From positions 1 to 64,000 of the forward strand of contig JAOZHR010000004.1 of the NCBI GenBank assembly GCA_026014805.1: 64,000 nt of DNA. The letters are read 5' to 3'. Positions within the stretch are counted from its first letter, which is position 1. Each line of letters starts with the position of its first letter. Source of the stretch: Candidatus Bathyarchaeota archaeon. Lineage in GTDB: Archaea; Thermoproteota; Bathyarchaeia; Bathyarchaeales; SOJC01. The translations under genes and the position numbers were made by a program. The notes under the pieces were generated by a model, which saw only the letters and a list, made by a program, of their open reading frames with translations, ran no database searches and was not told the origin of the DNA. Shown here one piece after another: positions 23,334 to 31,927 of this stretch.

Positions 23334-25442
23334 CTAGTAATGTGTTAAAGTGATGATGCTTGTTGAGCTACAGTTTGGGCATTTTAGATGGGTTCCGTGT
23401 GATGTAGTTTTGCAGTGGTGACAATGTGTGAGAGAGAGGTGATAGGCGAAGAAACCTATGTCCTTTGTAACGAGTTGCTTTGTTTTAATCAGAAGCTCCT
23501 CTGCATAGAGTTGCTCATCTTCAGTTTCTATAAGGGCCAAGTGACCGCCGGGGGTTAGTTGATGTATTCGTTCTTCTAGGCTGAGTTGTTCTTCTTCGAT
23601 GAGGAAAAGCGTGTTTGTGTCTGAGTAGTAAGGTTGTTCCTTAGTGCCTAGGGTTTTGACAACCCCCCACCCATATTCCTCTACGTCTAGTCTCGCAAGC
23701 CTCTTTGCCGCCTTTCTGTTGGGGATAATGGCTGTCGTCAATCGAGTTTTTGGTTTTTTAGCATGTTTCTTCGTGTAGGAGTTGATGTGCTTCAAAATTC
23801 TTTCCGTCACTACAAAAGCTTTCCCGTAATCTTCAGCCAATTCTTTGCCAATTAATGTTCGAACTGCTTCGTTTAGCCCTATCAATACTATTGTTCGTGT
23901 TGTATTTTCCAGTCTGAAGTATTGGTCACCATTTGTTTTCTGCATCAGATAAGGCAGGAGATTTTGCTCGGTCCGCTTCTTAACCGTTTGATATTTGATT
24001 TCTAAGGCTTGGCTAACCAAGTCAAGTTGCTCGTTCAGGAGTTCAAGGAATTTGTCTTCATCTCCTCTGGCGTCATAGGAAACTCTAGGTAGATTAATGC
24101 TAACGAGATCTAGATTTCCTGCTCGTTGAGTGTCGAGTTCCCAGTCTTGGAGCCATTCATCTGCCAGTCTCAAACCAGAAGCCGTGTACGTAGCGTTTTT
24201 TTGGTTGTCGGGGCACAGGTTGGCAAAGTATATGAGAACGCTTGTTGCGGCGAGCTTGTGTGCTCCATGAAGCAAACTCTCTGCTTCGGCGTTTTTGAGG
24301 GTTTCTTGTCGTGTTTTTATAATTATTTTCGGGTTCTGCAAAGGATACGTCTTGTTTTCTTCAGCTAATGTTTCTAGCAATAAGAGGGCGAGTTGTTGAG
24401 TTTCGTTGGCGTACAGAGTGCTCTTTTCTGCCGAAAGCTCTAGGCATATTGTTGTAGGTGTTGGAGTTGTTTGGTTTAGGTTCTTGATGAAGAGACGTAG
24501 AAGTTCTTTGATTTTATTAGAGGCTACATCCTTTGTGTAAGGGGCTAAGTAGATGTTGAAATCGTCTAAGCTCTGTAGCCCTGTTATTTCTGTCGCACTG
24601 TTTTGGATGATGTTTGTTGTGACGTTGAGGGCTGCTTCAAGGGTTTTTGGCTTGAAGGCGTGAAAGAAGTATGGAAGGCTGTGAGTGATTTCGTTTGGTT
24701 TTAGTATCCATGTTCCGAGGTTGTAGAGGTGTAGTTTGCCGCTTAGATGAGCGTCCGAGATGTTGCGAGGTAGGATGTTTAGAAGCGTATATTCTTCTAT
24801 AACTGCGTTGCCTGCCGCTTTGTGAACTGCTTCTACGTTTGGTCGTGGCGCATCGATTAGCCGAGTAACTTCGTGCACGGGTAGGCCTAGGCGTGTGAGT
24901 TTGTGGCGGTAGTCTTCGTGGTGTTTTTCTAGGAGAATTGTGTTGACGATTTCACGGATGAGGGGCGCTGTCAAGTATTTGGTCTTGAATTGTTGGAGGC
25001 GTTTTTCTGTTTCTCGGGCGATTTTTTGGGCGATATCTGTTGGAACATTAGCCTCCTTGATTAGGGATTTGGTGATTTTGTTTCTGTCGAATTCTTCTAT
25101 GGAAAGGCGGGATGTGCGGATGAGCATTTTTCTGCGTTTGTATGTTTTATCTTCTATTTCGTCGGTGATTTCGATGATGCGTCTGCCAAGGTCTGTCAGG
25201 CGGTAGTTTTTGGTTTCCACGTCGGGTTCAATTAGGTCGGCTTTTAAGAGGGATTTGAGGTGGTAGGCGAAGCGTCCAGCGTCGCGGGTGGCATCAAGTT
25301 TTAGGTAATTCATGATCTCTGTGTAGGATAAGGGACCATGTTCCAAGAGTAAGTTTAAGATTTGTATACGTATTTGTGCTGATATTGCTTTAAGTACTTG
25401 GATGCCGGCCTTGTGGATGCTGCGAAGTTTTGGGTTAGGCAT
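23334..25442 (-). CDS. Winged-helix / ATP-cone / NrdD-like fusion lacking the glycyl radical site
   Basis: A 702-residue protein. Residues about 5-80 are an ArsR-like winged helix (LKAISAQIRIQILNLLLEHG, SYTEIMNYL). Residues about 95-195 are an ATP-cone and the rest aligns with the neighbouring nrdD product (VSINLPRVSYDARGDED versus VTVNLPRLAYEAGGND). The nrdD cysteine pair SQCCRL is replaced by TASGLRL, and the chain ends 12 residues after the zinc ribbon CHHC...CPNC with no SRITGYY loop. It should be unable to reduce nucleotides; binding dNTP/ATP to control transcription, like bacterial NrdR, is the inference. ATG 25442 fits the HTH start. A GTAC-N4-GTAC inverted repeat (25507-25518) lies upstream of a TATA-like TTTAAACTATAC. 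Confidence 0.82.
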   Translation of the reverse strand: MPNPKLRSIHKAGIQVLKAISAQIRIQILNLLLEHGPLSYTEIMNYLKLDATRDAGRFAYHLKSLLKADLIEPDVETKNYRLTDLGRRIIEITDEIEDKTYKRRKMLIRTSRLSIEEFDRNKITKSLIKEANVPTDIAQKIARETEKRLQQFKTKYLTAPLIREIVNTILLEKHHEDYRHKLTRLGLPVHEVTRLIDAPRPNVEAVHKAAGNAVIEEYTLLNILPRNISDAHLSGKLHLYNLGTWILKPNEITHSLPYFFHAFKPKTLEAALNVTTNIIQNSATEITGLQSLDDFNIYLAPYTKDVASNKIKELLRLFIKNLNQTTPTPTTICLELSAEKSTLYANETQQLALLLLETLAEENKTYPLQNPKIIIKTRQETLKNAEAESLLHGAHKLAATSVLIYFANLCPDNQKNATYTASGLRLADEWLQDWELDTQRAGNLDLVSINLPRVSYDARGDEDKFLELLNEQLDLVSQALEIKYQTVKKRTEQNLLPYLMQKTNGDQYFRLENTTRTIVLIGLNEAVRTLIGKELAEDYGKAFVVTERILKHINSYTKKHAKKPKTRLTTAIIPNRKAAKRLARLDVEEYGWGVVKTLGTKEQPYYSDTNTLFLIEEEQLSLEERIHQLTPGGHLALIETEDEQLYAEELLIKTKQLVTKDIGFFAYHLSLTHCHHCKTTSHGTHLKCPNCSSTSIITLTHY

Positions 25443-25506
25443 GGTGATGCGCCTTTTGCGGGATATTTCCTTAGAGTTTGTATAGTTTAAAGGTTGGGGA
25501 GAGATT

Positions 25507-25518
25507 GTACGTGTGTAC
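25507..25518. promoter_or_regulatory. GTAC-N4-GTAC inverted repeat
   Basis: GTACGTGTGTAC lies about 20 bases upstream of the TATA-like element of the NrdD-like fusion gene. The nrdD leader holds CAGTACTG, which shares the GTAC core. A candidate operator for autoregulation; weak evidence. Confidence 0.3.
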
Positions 25519-25609
25519 TCAATGCTTAGATTCGACTGATCTATTAAGCGGCAAACATATTTGGGAACGCTTAAATTATTAGTGTGCATTCTTTTTTTGA
25601 GGTTGTAGG

Positions 25610-25712
25610 GCGGCGGTAGCCAAGCCAGGTCAAAAAACTGTTGGCCATAGGCGAAGGACTCAAGATCCTTTCCCGTAGGGGTTCGCCGGTTCGAATCCGG
25701 CCCGCCGCACCA
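25610..25712 (+). tRNA. tRNA-Leu (CAA) with enlarged D-loop, possibly intron-bearing
   Basis: Acceptor GCGGCGG/CCGCCGC, anticodon stem AAGGA/TCCTT with loop CTCAAGA (anticodon CAA), a CCCGTAGGG variable arm, T-arm GCCGGTTCGAATCCGGC, discriminator A and encoded CCA (25710-25712). The D-loop between GCC and GGC is about 28 bases, against about 13 in ordinary tRNA-Leu; the excess AAACTGTTGGCCATA follows GGTCAAA. Either a very short non-canonical intron or an unusual D-loop. Confidence 0.9.
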
Positions 25713-25820
25713 AGTTCATGTTTCTCTCACAGCTGGTTCTACTGGTAATCCAACCTTGCAAAATCGTGCTTTTTGTTATGGCTTATTAGTTTAGACGCTA
25801 ATTAGAGCCGAGGGTTGTTT

Positions 25821-26609
25821 ATGCAAGCTTTTTCCCTCGAAACATCGCTCATCAAACCAAAGGATAACATAGTCAGTATGCTTATCCAAGCAGTAAAGAG
25901 GCGAAACTTGAAACTGGAAGATAAAGATGTCATAGCAATATCATCAAAAGCCGTAGCGATGGCACAAGGACGAATAGTTGAACTACACCAAGTTACACCT
26001 TCCAAGGAGGCAAGAGCCTTAGCCGAAAAACATTCTTTGCAACCACAATTCGCCGAACTAATAATACAAGAAGCTGAACAAATCTACGGGGGAGTTGAAA
26101 AAGCGGTTCTTACACTGAAAAATGGAATACTAACTGTAAATGCAGGCATCGACCGTAAAAATGCGCCCTCAGGCCATGTTGTGCTATGGCCGCTAGATCC
26201 TCAACAACACGTCGAAAATATTCGAAACGAAATAAGACAAAAAGCTGGAAAAAGGGTGGGGGTTTTAGTGGTAGACAGTGATGTGGCGCCTTTGAGAATG
26301 GGTACCAGAGGTTTAGCTGTAGCGGTAACGGGCTTCGAACCAGTAAAAGATTGTCGAGACGAAAAAGATCTCTTCCAAAAACCTTTGTTAATCACTCGAC
26401 ACGCAATAGCAGATGATCTCGCATCCTTAGCTCATTTGCTAATGGGCGAAACAAGCGAGAAAACGCCTTTTGTCCTCATCAGAGATGCACCTGTCACATT
26501 TACAGATGAAAAAGTTTCTCCGGAAGAAACGGAGATTTCATCCGATAAATGCGTTTATGCATCTGCCTTTAAGATTTCAGCCGCCAACCTTGAAACCGTA
26601 AATCCTTAA
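25821..26609 (+). CDS. cofE: Coenzyme F420-0:L-glutamate ligase
   Basis: A 262-residue CofE. It adds glutamates to F420-0 with GTP to make coenzyme F420. Diagnostic segments are AISSKAVAMAQGRI, VNAGIDRKNAP, VVDSDVAPLRMGTRGLAVAVTG and the C-terminal RDAPVTF. ATG 25821 follows GAGGG at workable spacing; an upstream TTG at 25815 is closer to that site. It is alone here: no other cof gene is adjacent. Its 3' end overlaps the convergent membrane-protein gene by 33 bases. Confidence 0.92.
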   Translation: MQAFSLETSLIKPKDNIVSMLIQAVKRRNLKLEDKDVIAISSKAVAMAQGRIVELHQVTPSKEARALAEKHSLQPQFAELIIQEAEQIYGGVEKAVLTLKNGILTVNAGIDRKNAPSGHVVLWPLDPQQHVENIRNEIRQKAGKRVGVLVVDSDVAPLRMGTRGLAVAVTGFEPVKDCRDEKDLFQKPLLITRHAIADDLASLAHLLMGETSEKTPFVLIRDAPVTFTDEKVSPEETEISSDKCVYASAFKISAANLETVNP

Positions 26610-27314
26610 AGCTTTCACCAACCCAGTTCCAATCAACGTCGCAGCTATGGCTATGAACAGCCGTTCTATAGGATACAGCCACGTAAGAAGTTGCCAGTCA
26701 GCTTTCCAAACACCAACCTCGGAAATGAAACTAGGCCAGTAAATAGCTTCAAACATCAAACTGCCTACAACATGGCCAAAAAGAGTTGCTAAAAACAACG
26801 TTACCCCAACTCCAAAAGCAAGCTTAAACGCGTCCCTATCCTCACGCAGAAACTCACCAATCTTTGGCTGCAATGGAGAAAACAAGAAAGCTAAGCCAGC
26901 AACATGCAACCACAAAAGGGGAGGCCACAACCAAGCAGGCCCCACAACTGGGTAGAAAGCGAAAATAAGCAGCAAAAGAAGATACGTAACACCGCAAAAC
27001 CATCTTTTATTGTTGTAAAGTAATCCTGCAAACAACGCCGCAGCAACGTGAGGCAAAAAGCTAAGTGGTCCAAAAGGGCCAACTTGCCAAATAAAGGTCC
27101 CAATAACTCCACCAATCGTTACTGCAAAAACTCCGAGCCAAGGACCAAGTATAATTCCAATTACTAAAGCCATTACAACTCCTGCTTTAATGAAGTTGCC
27201 TTGCCCACCAATCAACGGAAATAGATTCCAAGAAGAAAAAACTGTGTAAAACGACGCAAAAACAATTGCCAGAGTCATACTCTTTGTTGACAATGCTAAT
27301 GTATTTGTTTTCAT
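26577..27314 (-). CDS. Integral membrane protein, ECF S-component-like
   Basis: A 245-residue protein with about six or seven hydrophobic helices. The N-terminal SMTLAIVFASFYTVFSSWNL, then GIILGPWLGVFAVTIGGVIGTF is the pattern seen in substrate-binding S components of energy-coupling-factor transporters. No EcfA/EcfT genes are nearby. Nearness to cofE does not establish a substrate. Assignment is by hydrophobic pattern only. Confidence 0.6.
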   Translation of the reverse strand: MKTNTLALSTKSMTLAIVFASFYTVFSSWNLFPLIGGQGNFIKAGVVMALVIGIILGPWLGVFAVTIGGVIGTFIWQVGPFGPLSFLPHVAAALFAGLLYNNKRWFCGVTYLLLLLIFAFYPVVGPAWLWPPLLWLHVAGLAFLFSPLQPKIGEFLREDRDAFKLAFGVGVTLFLATLFGHVVGSLMFEAIYWPSFISEVGVWKADWQLLTWLYPIERLFIAIAATLIGTGLVKALRIYGFKVGG

Positions 27315-27401
27315 TTCTGCCCTTTAAGCATTAACACTTTTCCCATTATTAAAAAGCACATGACCTGAAGATTCCAGCTATCGAAAAGCTTCGCAAAATG
27401 A

Positions 27402-28028
27402 TTAAGATTGGAACTTCATCGACTCTTCGATAATCCCTTCTTTTGTGAAAATCAAAAAGTCAATCCCGTTTCCACTCATGGAATCCCGACTAATCGCCGA
27501 CTTCATAGCACGAAGCGCCATCTCCTTAACCTCTTCCAAGCCCATGTCTTCTCTGTAATTTTCCTCGAGAACGCCAACCGCTATCTCCGCGCCAGTACCC
27601 ACCGCAGCGTACTTGTCTGGGATCACAGATCCTAAAACGTCCAAAACATAAATCGAAGCACCATCATCATCCACGCCACCAATAATAGTCTGCGTGATTA
27701 ACGGAAACAACCGCCTACCAAAAAGAAGGTTAGACATGACTTTAGCTGCCGACCTCACGGATATCCTTCTGCCACTGTCCAATTTGAAAAGGTTCGCATG
27801 AGCTTCAGCCTCCCTTACAAGAACTTGCATGTCAGAAACCAGTCCCGCACACGCTGCACCTATGTGGTCTGTTATCTTGAAAACTTTCTTTCCAGCTTTG
27901 CTCATGACGAAATAGCCATAGGTCACCCGTTTTTCAGAGGCAAGTAAAACACCTTCAGAAAACACTATGCCTAATGTTGTGGCGCCCGGCATCAAAAAGT
28001 AAGGATGTTGCTGATTTTGCTCAACCAA
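27402..28028 (-). CDS. psmB: Proteasome beta subunit
   Basis: A 208-residue 20S beta subunit. A 16-residue propeptide ends at GA before Thr17 (TTLGI), the N-terminal nucleophile. SEKRV and SKAGKKVFKI supply the conserved acidic/basic and Lys33-type residues, and AACAGLVSDMQVLVREA is the expected helix. TTG 28028 is used, eight bases after GGGGG. It forms the proteolytic chamber with alpha subunits; the only alpha-like gene in the window is the unusual fusion at 37508. Confidence 0.93.
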   Translation of the reverse strand: MVEQNQQHPYFLMPGATTLGIVFSEGVLLASEKRVTYGYFVMSKAGKKVFKITDHIGAACAGLVSDMQVLVREAEAHANLFKLDSGRRISVRSAAKVMSNLLFGRRLFPLITQTIIGGVDDDGASIYVLDVLGSVIPDKYAAVGTGAEIAVGVLEENYREDMGLEEVKEMALRAMKSAISRDSMSGNGIDFLIFTKEGIIEESMKFQS

Positions 28029-28209
28029 AGTATTGTCCCCCTAAATGTCTGTTGACTATAGACGACCCCCAAATTTAAACTTAATCATAAAAATCTTTAA
28101 TGCTCGCAGAGAGTTGAGATAATGGAATAATTAAACGATCTCACGAGGAAATCGGCGACAAAGCAAAACATTATTCTGTAACCCGCTGGTTTTGGATGGA
28201 TGAATACTA

Positions 28210-28791
28210 ATGATCAACCTTTACATTCAAGAAATCGACGAGTTATGGTGCGGTGTTGCTCTTGAAGACGACAAAATCTTTGCAACATCATTTGCCTTAA
28301 GTGAGAGAGACGCTTTTAGATGCCTACTGAGAGAATTGCCTTATAACACAATTTTTCAAGTTGCCCTAAAATTGAACGCGCTTGCTGAGGTAGCTTTAGG
28401 GGCGATAAAAGCCACTTTTTACGGCGAAGATGTTTCTTTCAGTTTCCAATTCGCCTTGACTCGCTTAACCGATTATGGTCAGAGAGTGTTGAGGTTAACT
28501 TCACTTATTCCCACGGGCTACGTGACGACTTATGGCGCTCTAGCAAAGGCTGCTGGTGGGAGCCCTAGATCTGTTGGGCGGGTGATGGCGACTAACCCTT
28601 TCGCGCCTTTAATTCCCTGTCACAGAGTTGTAGCTGCAGATATGACCTTAGGCGGCTACGGCGATGGCTTAAAGACAAAGTGGGATATTTTACAGAGAGA
28701 AAACCGAAAATATGGAAAGGTAATTGAGGCTAAAATCAACGGCAAAGCATTACGATTATTTCCAGTTGGCATGCTTAAACCTAGCAAATAA
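28210..28791 (+). CDS. ogt: Methylated-DNA--protein-cysteine methyltransferase
   Basis: A 193-residue O6-alkylguanine repair protein. The C-terminal domain carries RVLRLTSLIPTGYVTTYGALA, a helix-turn-helix SPRSVGRVMATNPFAPLI, the acceptor PCHRVV and GGYGDGLKTK. The enzyme transfers the alkyl group to its own Cys and is consumed. GGATGGATGA upstream of ATG 28210 is the ribosome site. Divergent from psmB. Confidence 0.94.
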   Translation: MINLYIQEIDELWCGVALEDDKIFATSFALSERDAFRCLLRELPYNTIFQVALKLNALAEVALGAIKATFYGEDVSFSFQFALTRLTDYGQRVLRLTSLIPTGYVTTYGALAKAAGGSPRSVGRVMATNPFAPLIPCHRVVAADMTLGGYGDGLKTKWDILQRENRKYGKVIEAKINGKALRLFPVGMLKPSK

Positions 28792-29002
28792 CAATATGAA
28801 AATTGGAAGTTCCTACTTGATTTGAGACTTCTGAGCTCTATATTCTGCACTTAAATTATGAACAAACTAACAAACAATCACGTGGTAATTACTCTAGAAA
28901 TCGTTAGAGTTCACATCCAAAGTGGAAATGCACACACATTATAGTTAAGTTTAACAAATATTAAGTTCATGCACATACTATGCCGTTAGAGAGGACTTTC
29001 AT

Positions 29003-29530
29003 ATGCCACGAGGACTTTACATCGGTCGGTTTCAACCCTTCCATTTAGGGCATCTTCACGCAATAAAAACTGTTTTATCTGAAGTCGATGAGGTGGTGAT
29101 AGTGATTGGCAGCGCCCAATACAGCCACCGATTGGATAATCCCTTCACAGCAGGCGAACGAGTCACTATGATCCGTAAAGCTTTAGACGAAGCCAAAATA
29201 TCACCCTCAAAATATTGGATTATACCCATTCGTGACATGCACGTTCACATGATGTGGGTTGCAGAAGTCAAAGGCTACACGCCCAAGTTTGAACACGTCT
29301 ATTCAAATGAACCCCTTACACGACGACTGTTTCTGGAAGCCGGGTTCCCCGTTAAACCGATACCCTTCAACAAACGTCATCTCTACCTAGCTACAGGAAT
29401 AAGGAAGAAAATGTTGGAAAACAAAAACTGGACAACACTCGTGCCCAACAGCGTTACCGAATATATTAGAAAGATTGACGGCGTAGAAAGACTACAAGAC
29501 CTAGCTAAAACCGACAAAGTTCAACAATAG
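29003..29530 (+). CDS. nadM: Nicotinamide-nucleotide adenylyltransferase
   Basis: A 175-residue archaeal NadM: GRFQPFHLGHLHAI is the nucleotidyltransferase HxGH-type motif, followed by IGSAQYSHRLDNPFTAGER and ATGIRKKMLENKNW (family SxxxIR region). Makes NAD from nicotinamide mononucleotide and ATP. It complements the nicotinate phosphoribosyltransferase at 48916. SD is GAGAGGA, 7-8 bases before ATG. Convergent with, and overlapping by 10 bases, the broken gene at 29521. Confidence 0.94.
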   Translation: MPRGLYIGRFQPFHLGHLHAIKTVLSEVDEVVIVIGSAQYSHRLDNPFTAGERVTMIRKALDEAKISPSKYWIIPIRDMHVHMMWVAEVKGYTPKFEHVYSNEPLTRRLFLEAGFPVKPIPFNKRHLYLATGIRKKMLENKNWTTLVPNSVTEYIRKIDGVERLQDLAKTDKVQQ

Positions 29531-30331
29531 CCCTGCCGCCGAACACGGATAGAATCACCACTTTTTACCTTAAGTCGTTTCGTGGCACTGCCTTGATTTA
29601 CTGAAACCTCTAGGAAATCATGACCACCAACTATTGCAAGAGCGCTACTCAAGGAAACGTCGCCATAAGCAGAACACAGCTTCAAAGCGGCAGCCTTTCC
29701 ACCCATTTCAATCTTGACGAATTCGTTTTCGCGAGTAGCTAGTTTTTTTATGATTTCCGACGAAATGTTTGTAATGACGTTGCCAAAATCGTCAACGTGC
29801 AATACCTCGCCAAACACAACATTCTCCTTCAAACGTGGTTTCGCAAAATCCGGCACAACGTAGTCTTTAATTTTTTTGTCCAAACTCAGACACCTTGACC
29901 CCCCTCGCTAGATAGGCGGCAACAATCGCAAAAATGTCTCGGCCGTGAAAGGTTCTCGAAACTTTCGAAAGCATGTATTTCCGATTTTCAACAGTATAGA
30001 TGTGCCGCAGGCTTTCTTTTAAAGCGGCCAACATAAGCAGTCCATTATCTGGTCCGACAAAATGGCTATGTTTGGTTCCTACGATTATTGGGCGACGTTT
30101 AGTTCCAACGCCGGGGTCTACAACGGCTACGTGCACTGTTCCTTTTGGAAATTATGGTGTTGCAGATGTGAGTATGAAAGCACCCATGCGTATGTTGAAT
30201 TTGTCAATCTCGTGGCTGACGTCAACAATTTTTGCTTCGGGACATTTACTTAATATAACGGCTTTCATTTCTGCAACATAAGGGTCTTTCAACCCGAAAT
30301 CTGAAAGAAGCGTTACTATTGCTTGCTGCAT
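29521..30331 (-). pseudogene. SAM hydroxide adenosyltransferase (DUF62), doubly broken
   Basis: Three open pieces make one protein of about 270 residues. Piece 1 starts at ATG 30331 after GGGAGA and has TLLSDFGLKDPYVAEMKAVI. An in-frame TAA at 30152-30154 interrupts SATP-x-FPKGTVHVAVVDPGVG, where the family usually has Tyr. Piece 2 has VGPDNGLL and HGRDIFAIVAAYLA. A +1 shift in a run of seven A (about 29872-29878) separates it from piece 3 (DDFGNVITNI). With six A the frame would be whole. The family hydrolyses SAM to adenosine and methionine. Two lesions favour real decay, though assembly error at the homopolymer is possible. Confidence 0.82.
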
Positions 30332-30444
30332 GACTTTCTCCCTGTAGAACACTTGAGCAGGGTATATTTTAACTTCGCAATGACCTAGGCTTCTCTAGTC
30401 AGCACTTATATATTGCTCTATGGATTTTCATCTAGAAGAAGCTG

Positions 30445-30702
30445 GTGGTCAAACTCTTGTTGGAAATAACAGACTACCTGAAAAAAAAGATTGCTGAGGT
30501 CCGCCTTGCCAGACTTGTCGGGGAAATCGTCTGGGCATTAGGTTCATCCATTTCTATCGCTGGGCTATTTTTGAACATTCTTCTACTTACAATTGTAGGT
30601 TTTTCGTTGCTGTTTGCGGGACTATTTCTAAGCGTCCACTATGAATTTCAAAGATTAGACTACATGCATGCGCTTGAAAGAATTGCACATCAAGAGAAAT
30701 AG
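30445..30702 (+). CDS. Small membrane protein, 85 aa
   Basis: GTG start at 30445. A charged N-terminal helix (about 1-25) is followed by two membrane helices (about 27-62) and a hydrophilic end LERIAHQEK. No family recognised. Followed 63 bases later by another small membrane protein on the same strand. Confidence 0.55.
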   Translation: MVKLLLEITDYLKKKIAEVRLARLVGEIVWALGSSISIAGLFLNILLLTIVGFSLLFAGLFLSVHYEFQRLDYMHALERIAHQEK

Positions 30703-30765
30703 AACCAAAATGTTCGATGAAAAGATTTTGATGTACATAGATATTTTACCAAAGATGGAGAAGCA

Positions 30766-30987
30766 ATGTTTCCAGATCTACTCCTCAGTCTAGGCCCGTT
30801 TGGTTGGCTTGTGCTATTAGCCCTTTTAGTAATAGGCTTAATAATAATCATCGTCATTGTGAAAATTATCTTGTTCATTTTGCCTGCAGCTATCATAGCT
30901 TTGGTGGTTTGGTTGATTACTCAAAGTGAGGTGTATGCAGGTATCGCTTTTATCGCCATCGCTGTTCTCTCGATTTTGAAACGTTAA
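30766..30987 (+). CDS. Small membrane protein, 73 aa
   Basis: Almost wholly hydrophobic: helices at about residues 10-35, 36-55 and 57-70. ATG 30766 follows GGAGAAGCA. Resembles many short archaeal membrane proteins of unknown role; no specific family. Confidence 0.6.
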   Translation: MFPDLLLSLGPFGWLVLLALLVIGLIIIIVIVKIILFILPAAIIALVVWLITQSEVYAGIAFIAIAVLSILKR

Positions 30988-31020
30988 TAGCATTAGGACA
31001 ACGAGAAGCGCCGCAAGCCG

Positions 31021-31311
31021 TTAAACAATGTTATCCTTTCTCACAGATTCTAGGATTTTAGAAACATCTTCTTCAGCTATTTTCCTTATCAAAATTTTTT
31101 TAACCTTCGAACGAAGACCTGAAACGATTTCGACTTTTCTTCCAAAAATTTTTGAAAGTTCCTTTATTAACTCCCTATTGACTTTTCCTTTAACCGGCTG
31201 TTGCCTGCAAAATATTACAAGCTCGTCGTTAACTCGTATTCTAAAGTTTTTTGATTTGGGTTTCACCTGAATTTCAAGTATCACTCCGTCTTTAGTCTTC
31301 AATAGCTTCAT
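31021..31311 (-). CDS. YggU/DUF167 family protein
   Basis: A 96-residue protein with EIQVKPKSKNFRI, GKVNRELIKELSKIFG and VEIVSGLRSKVKKILI, the conserved order of the DUF167/YggU family. Function unproven; members occur in archaea, bacteria and eukaryotes. Stand-alone gene. Confidence 0.85.
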   Translation of the reverse strand: MKLLKTKDGVILEIQVKPKSKNFRIRVNDELVIFCRQQPVKGKVNRELIKELSKIFGRKVEIVSGLRSKVKKILIRKIAEEDVSKILESVRKDNIV

Positions 31312-31472
31312 TAGTTCACCGACTTAGTGCCCTCAAACCCTTGTGGTGAAAATATCAACTTCCCACTTGTTGATTAGAGTCTTTATGACTAAAAAGTTTG
31401 TAAGATAAAATACACACACTTCCTTATTACAAACCGTTTTTCAACATGTATAAGAGATAGGTGACACGCTAA

Positions 31473-31865
31473 ATGGCGATAGCCAGTGAAAGAGTAGCTC
31501 CAGCAGTGCCTCAAAGAGTCGCTCCAGAGGCCAAACCCCTCAACGCTCAGCAAGTCACCTCGATTGCCATGGCCTTCCTGAAGTCACTTGGACATAAAAG
31601 AGGAATCAAGCCAAAACATGTTTTCATAGAAAACCAGCGCTACGTTGTCGAGGCGGAGATCGGGAAAAAAATACTTGCTAAGGTACAAATAGACATGGTT
31701 ACTAGTGAAATAAAAGAATATGCCATTGAAAAAAAGACCGAAGAAGCGCCGATTAGTCTACCCGTGGAACCAAGAGCGATGCTTATCATGTTTGGAGTGG
31801 CAGCTGCAGTTTCTCTTATCTTCGTTATACTTGACCTCCAAACAATCCTAAGCAGTCTATTCTAG
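31473..31865 (+). CDS. C-terminally membrane-anchored protein, 130 aa
   Basis: AGGTGA lies eight bases before ATG 31473. An Ala/Pro-rich N-terminus (about 1-25) precedes a small alpha/beta domain (about 25-85; VFIENQRYVVEAEIGKKILA) that resembles a PepSY-like fold, then one membrane helix at about 103-127. The soluble domain would face the cytoplasm. Exact function unknown. Confidence 0.6.
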   Translation: MAIASERVAPAVPQRVAPEAKPLNAQQVTSIAMAFLKSLGHKRGIKPKHVFIENQRYVVEAEIGKKILAKVQIDMVTSEIKEYAIEKKTEEAPISLPVEPRAMLIMFGVAAAVSLIFVILDLQTILSSLF

Positions 31866-31927
31866 TGATGTTTTCTAAACTATCCTTCTGCATATTGCAT
31901 TTTTCTTAAGTTCTATTCTGTCCCATC

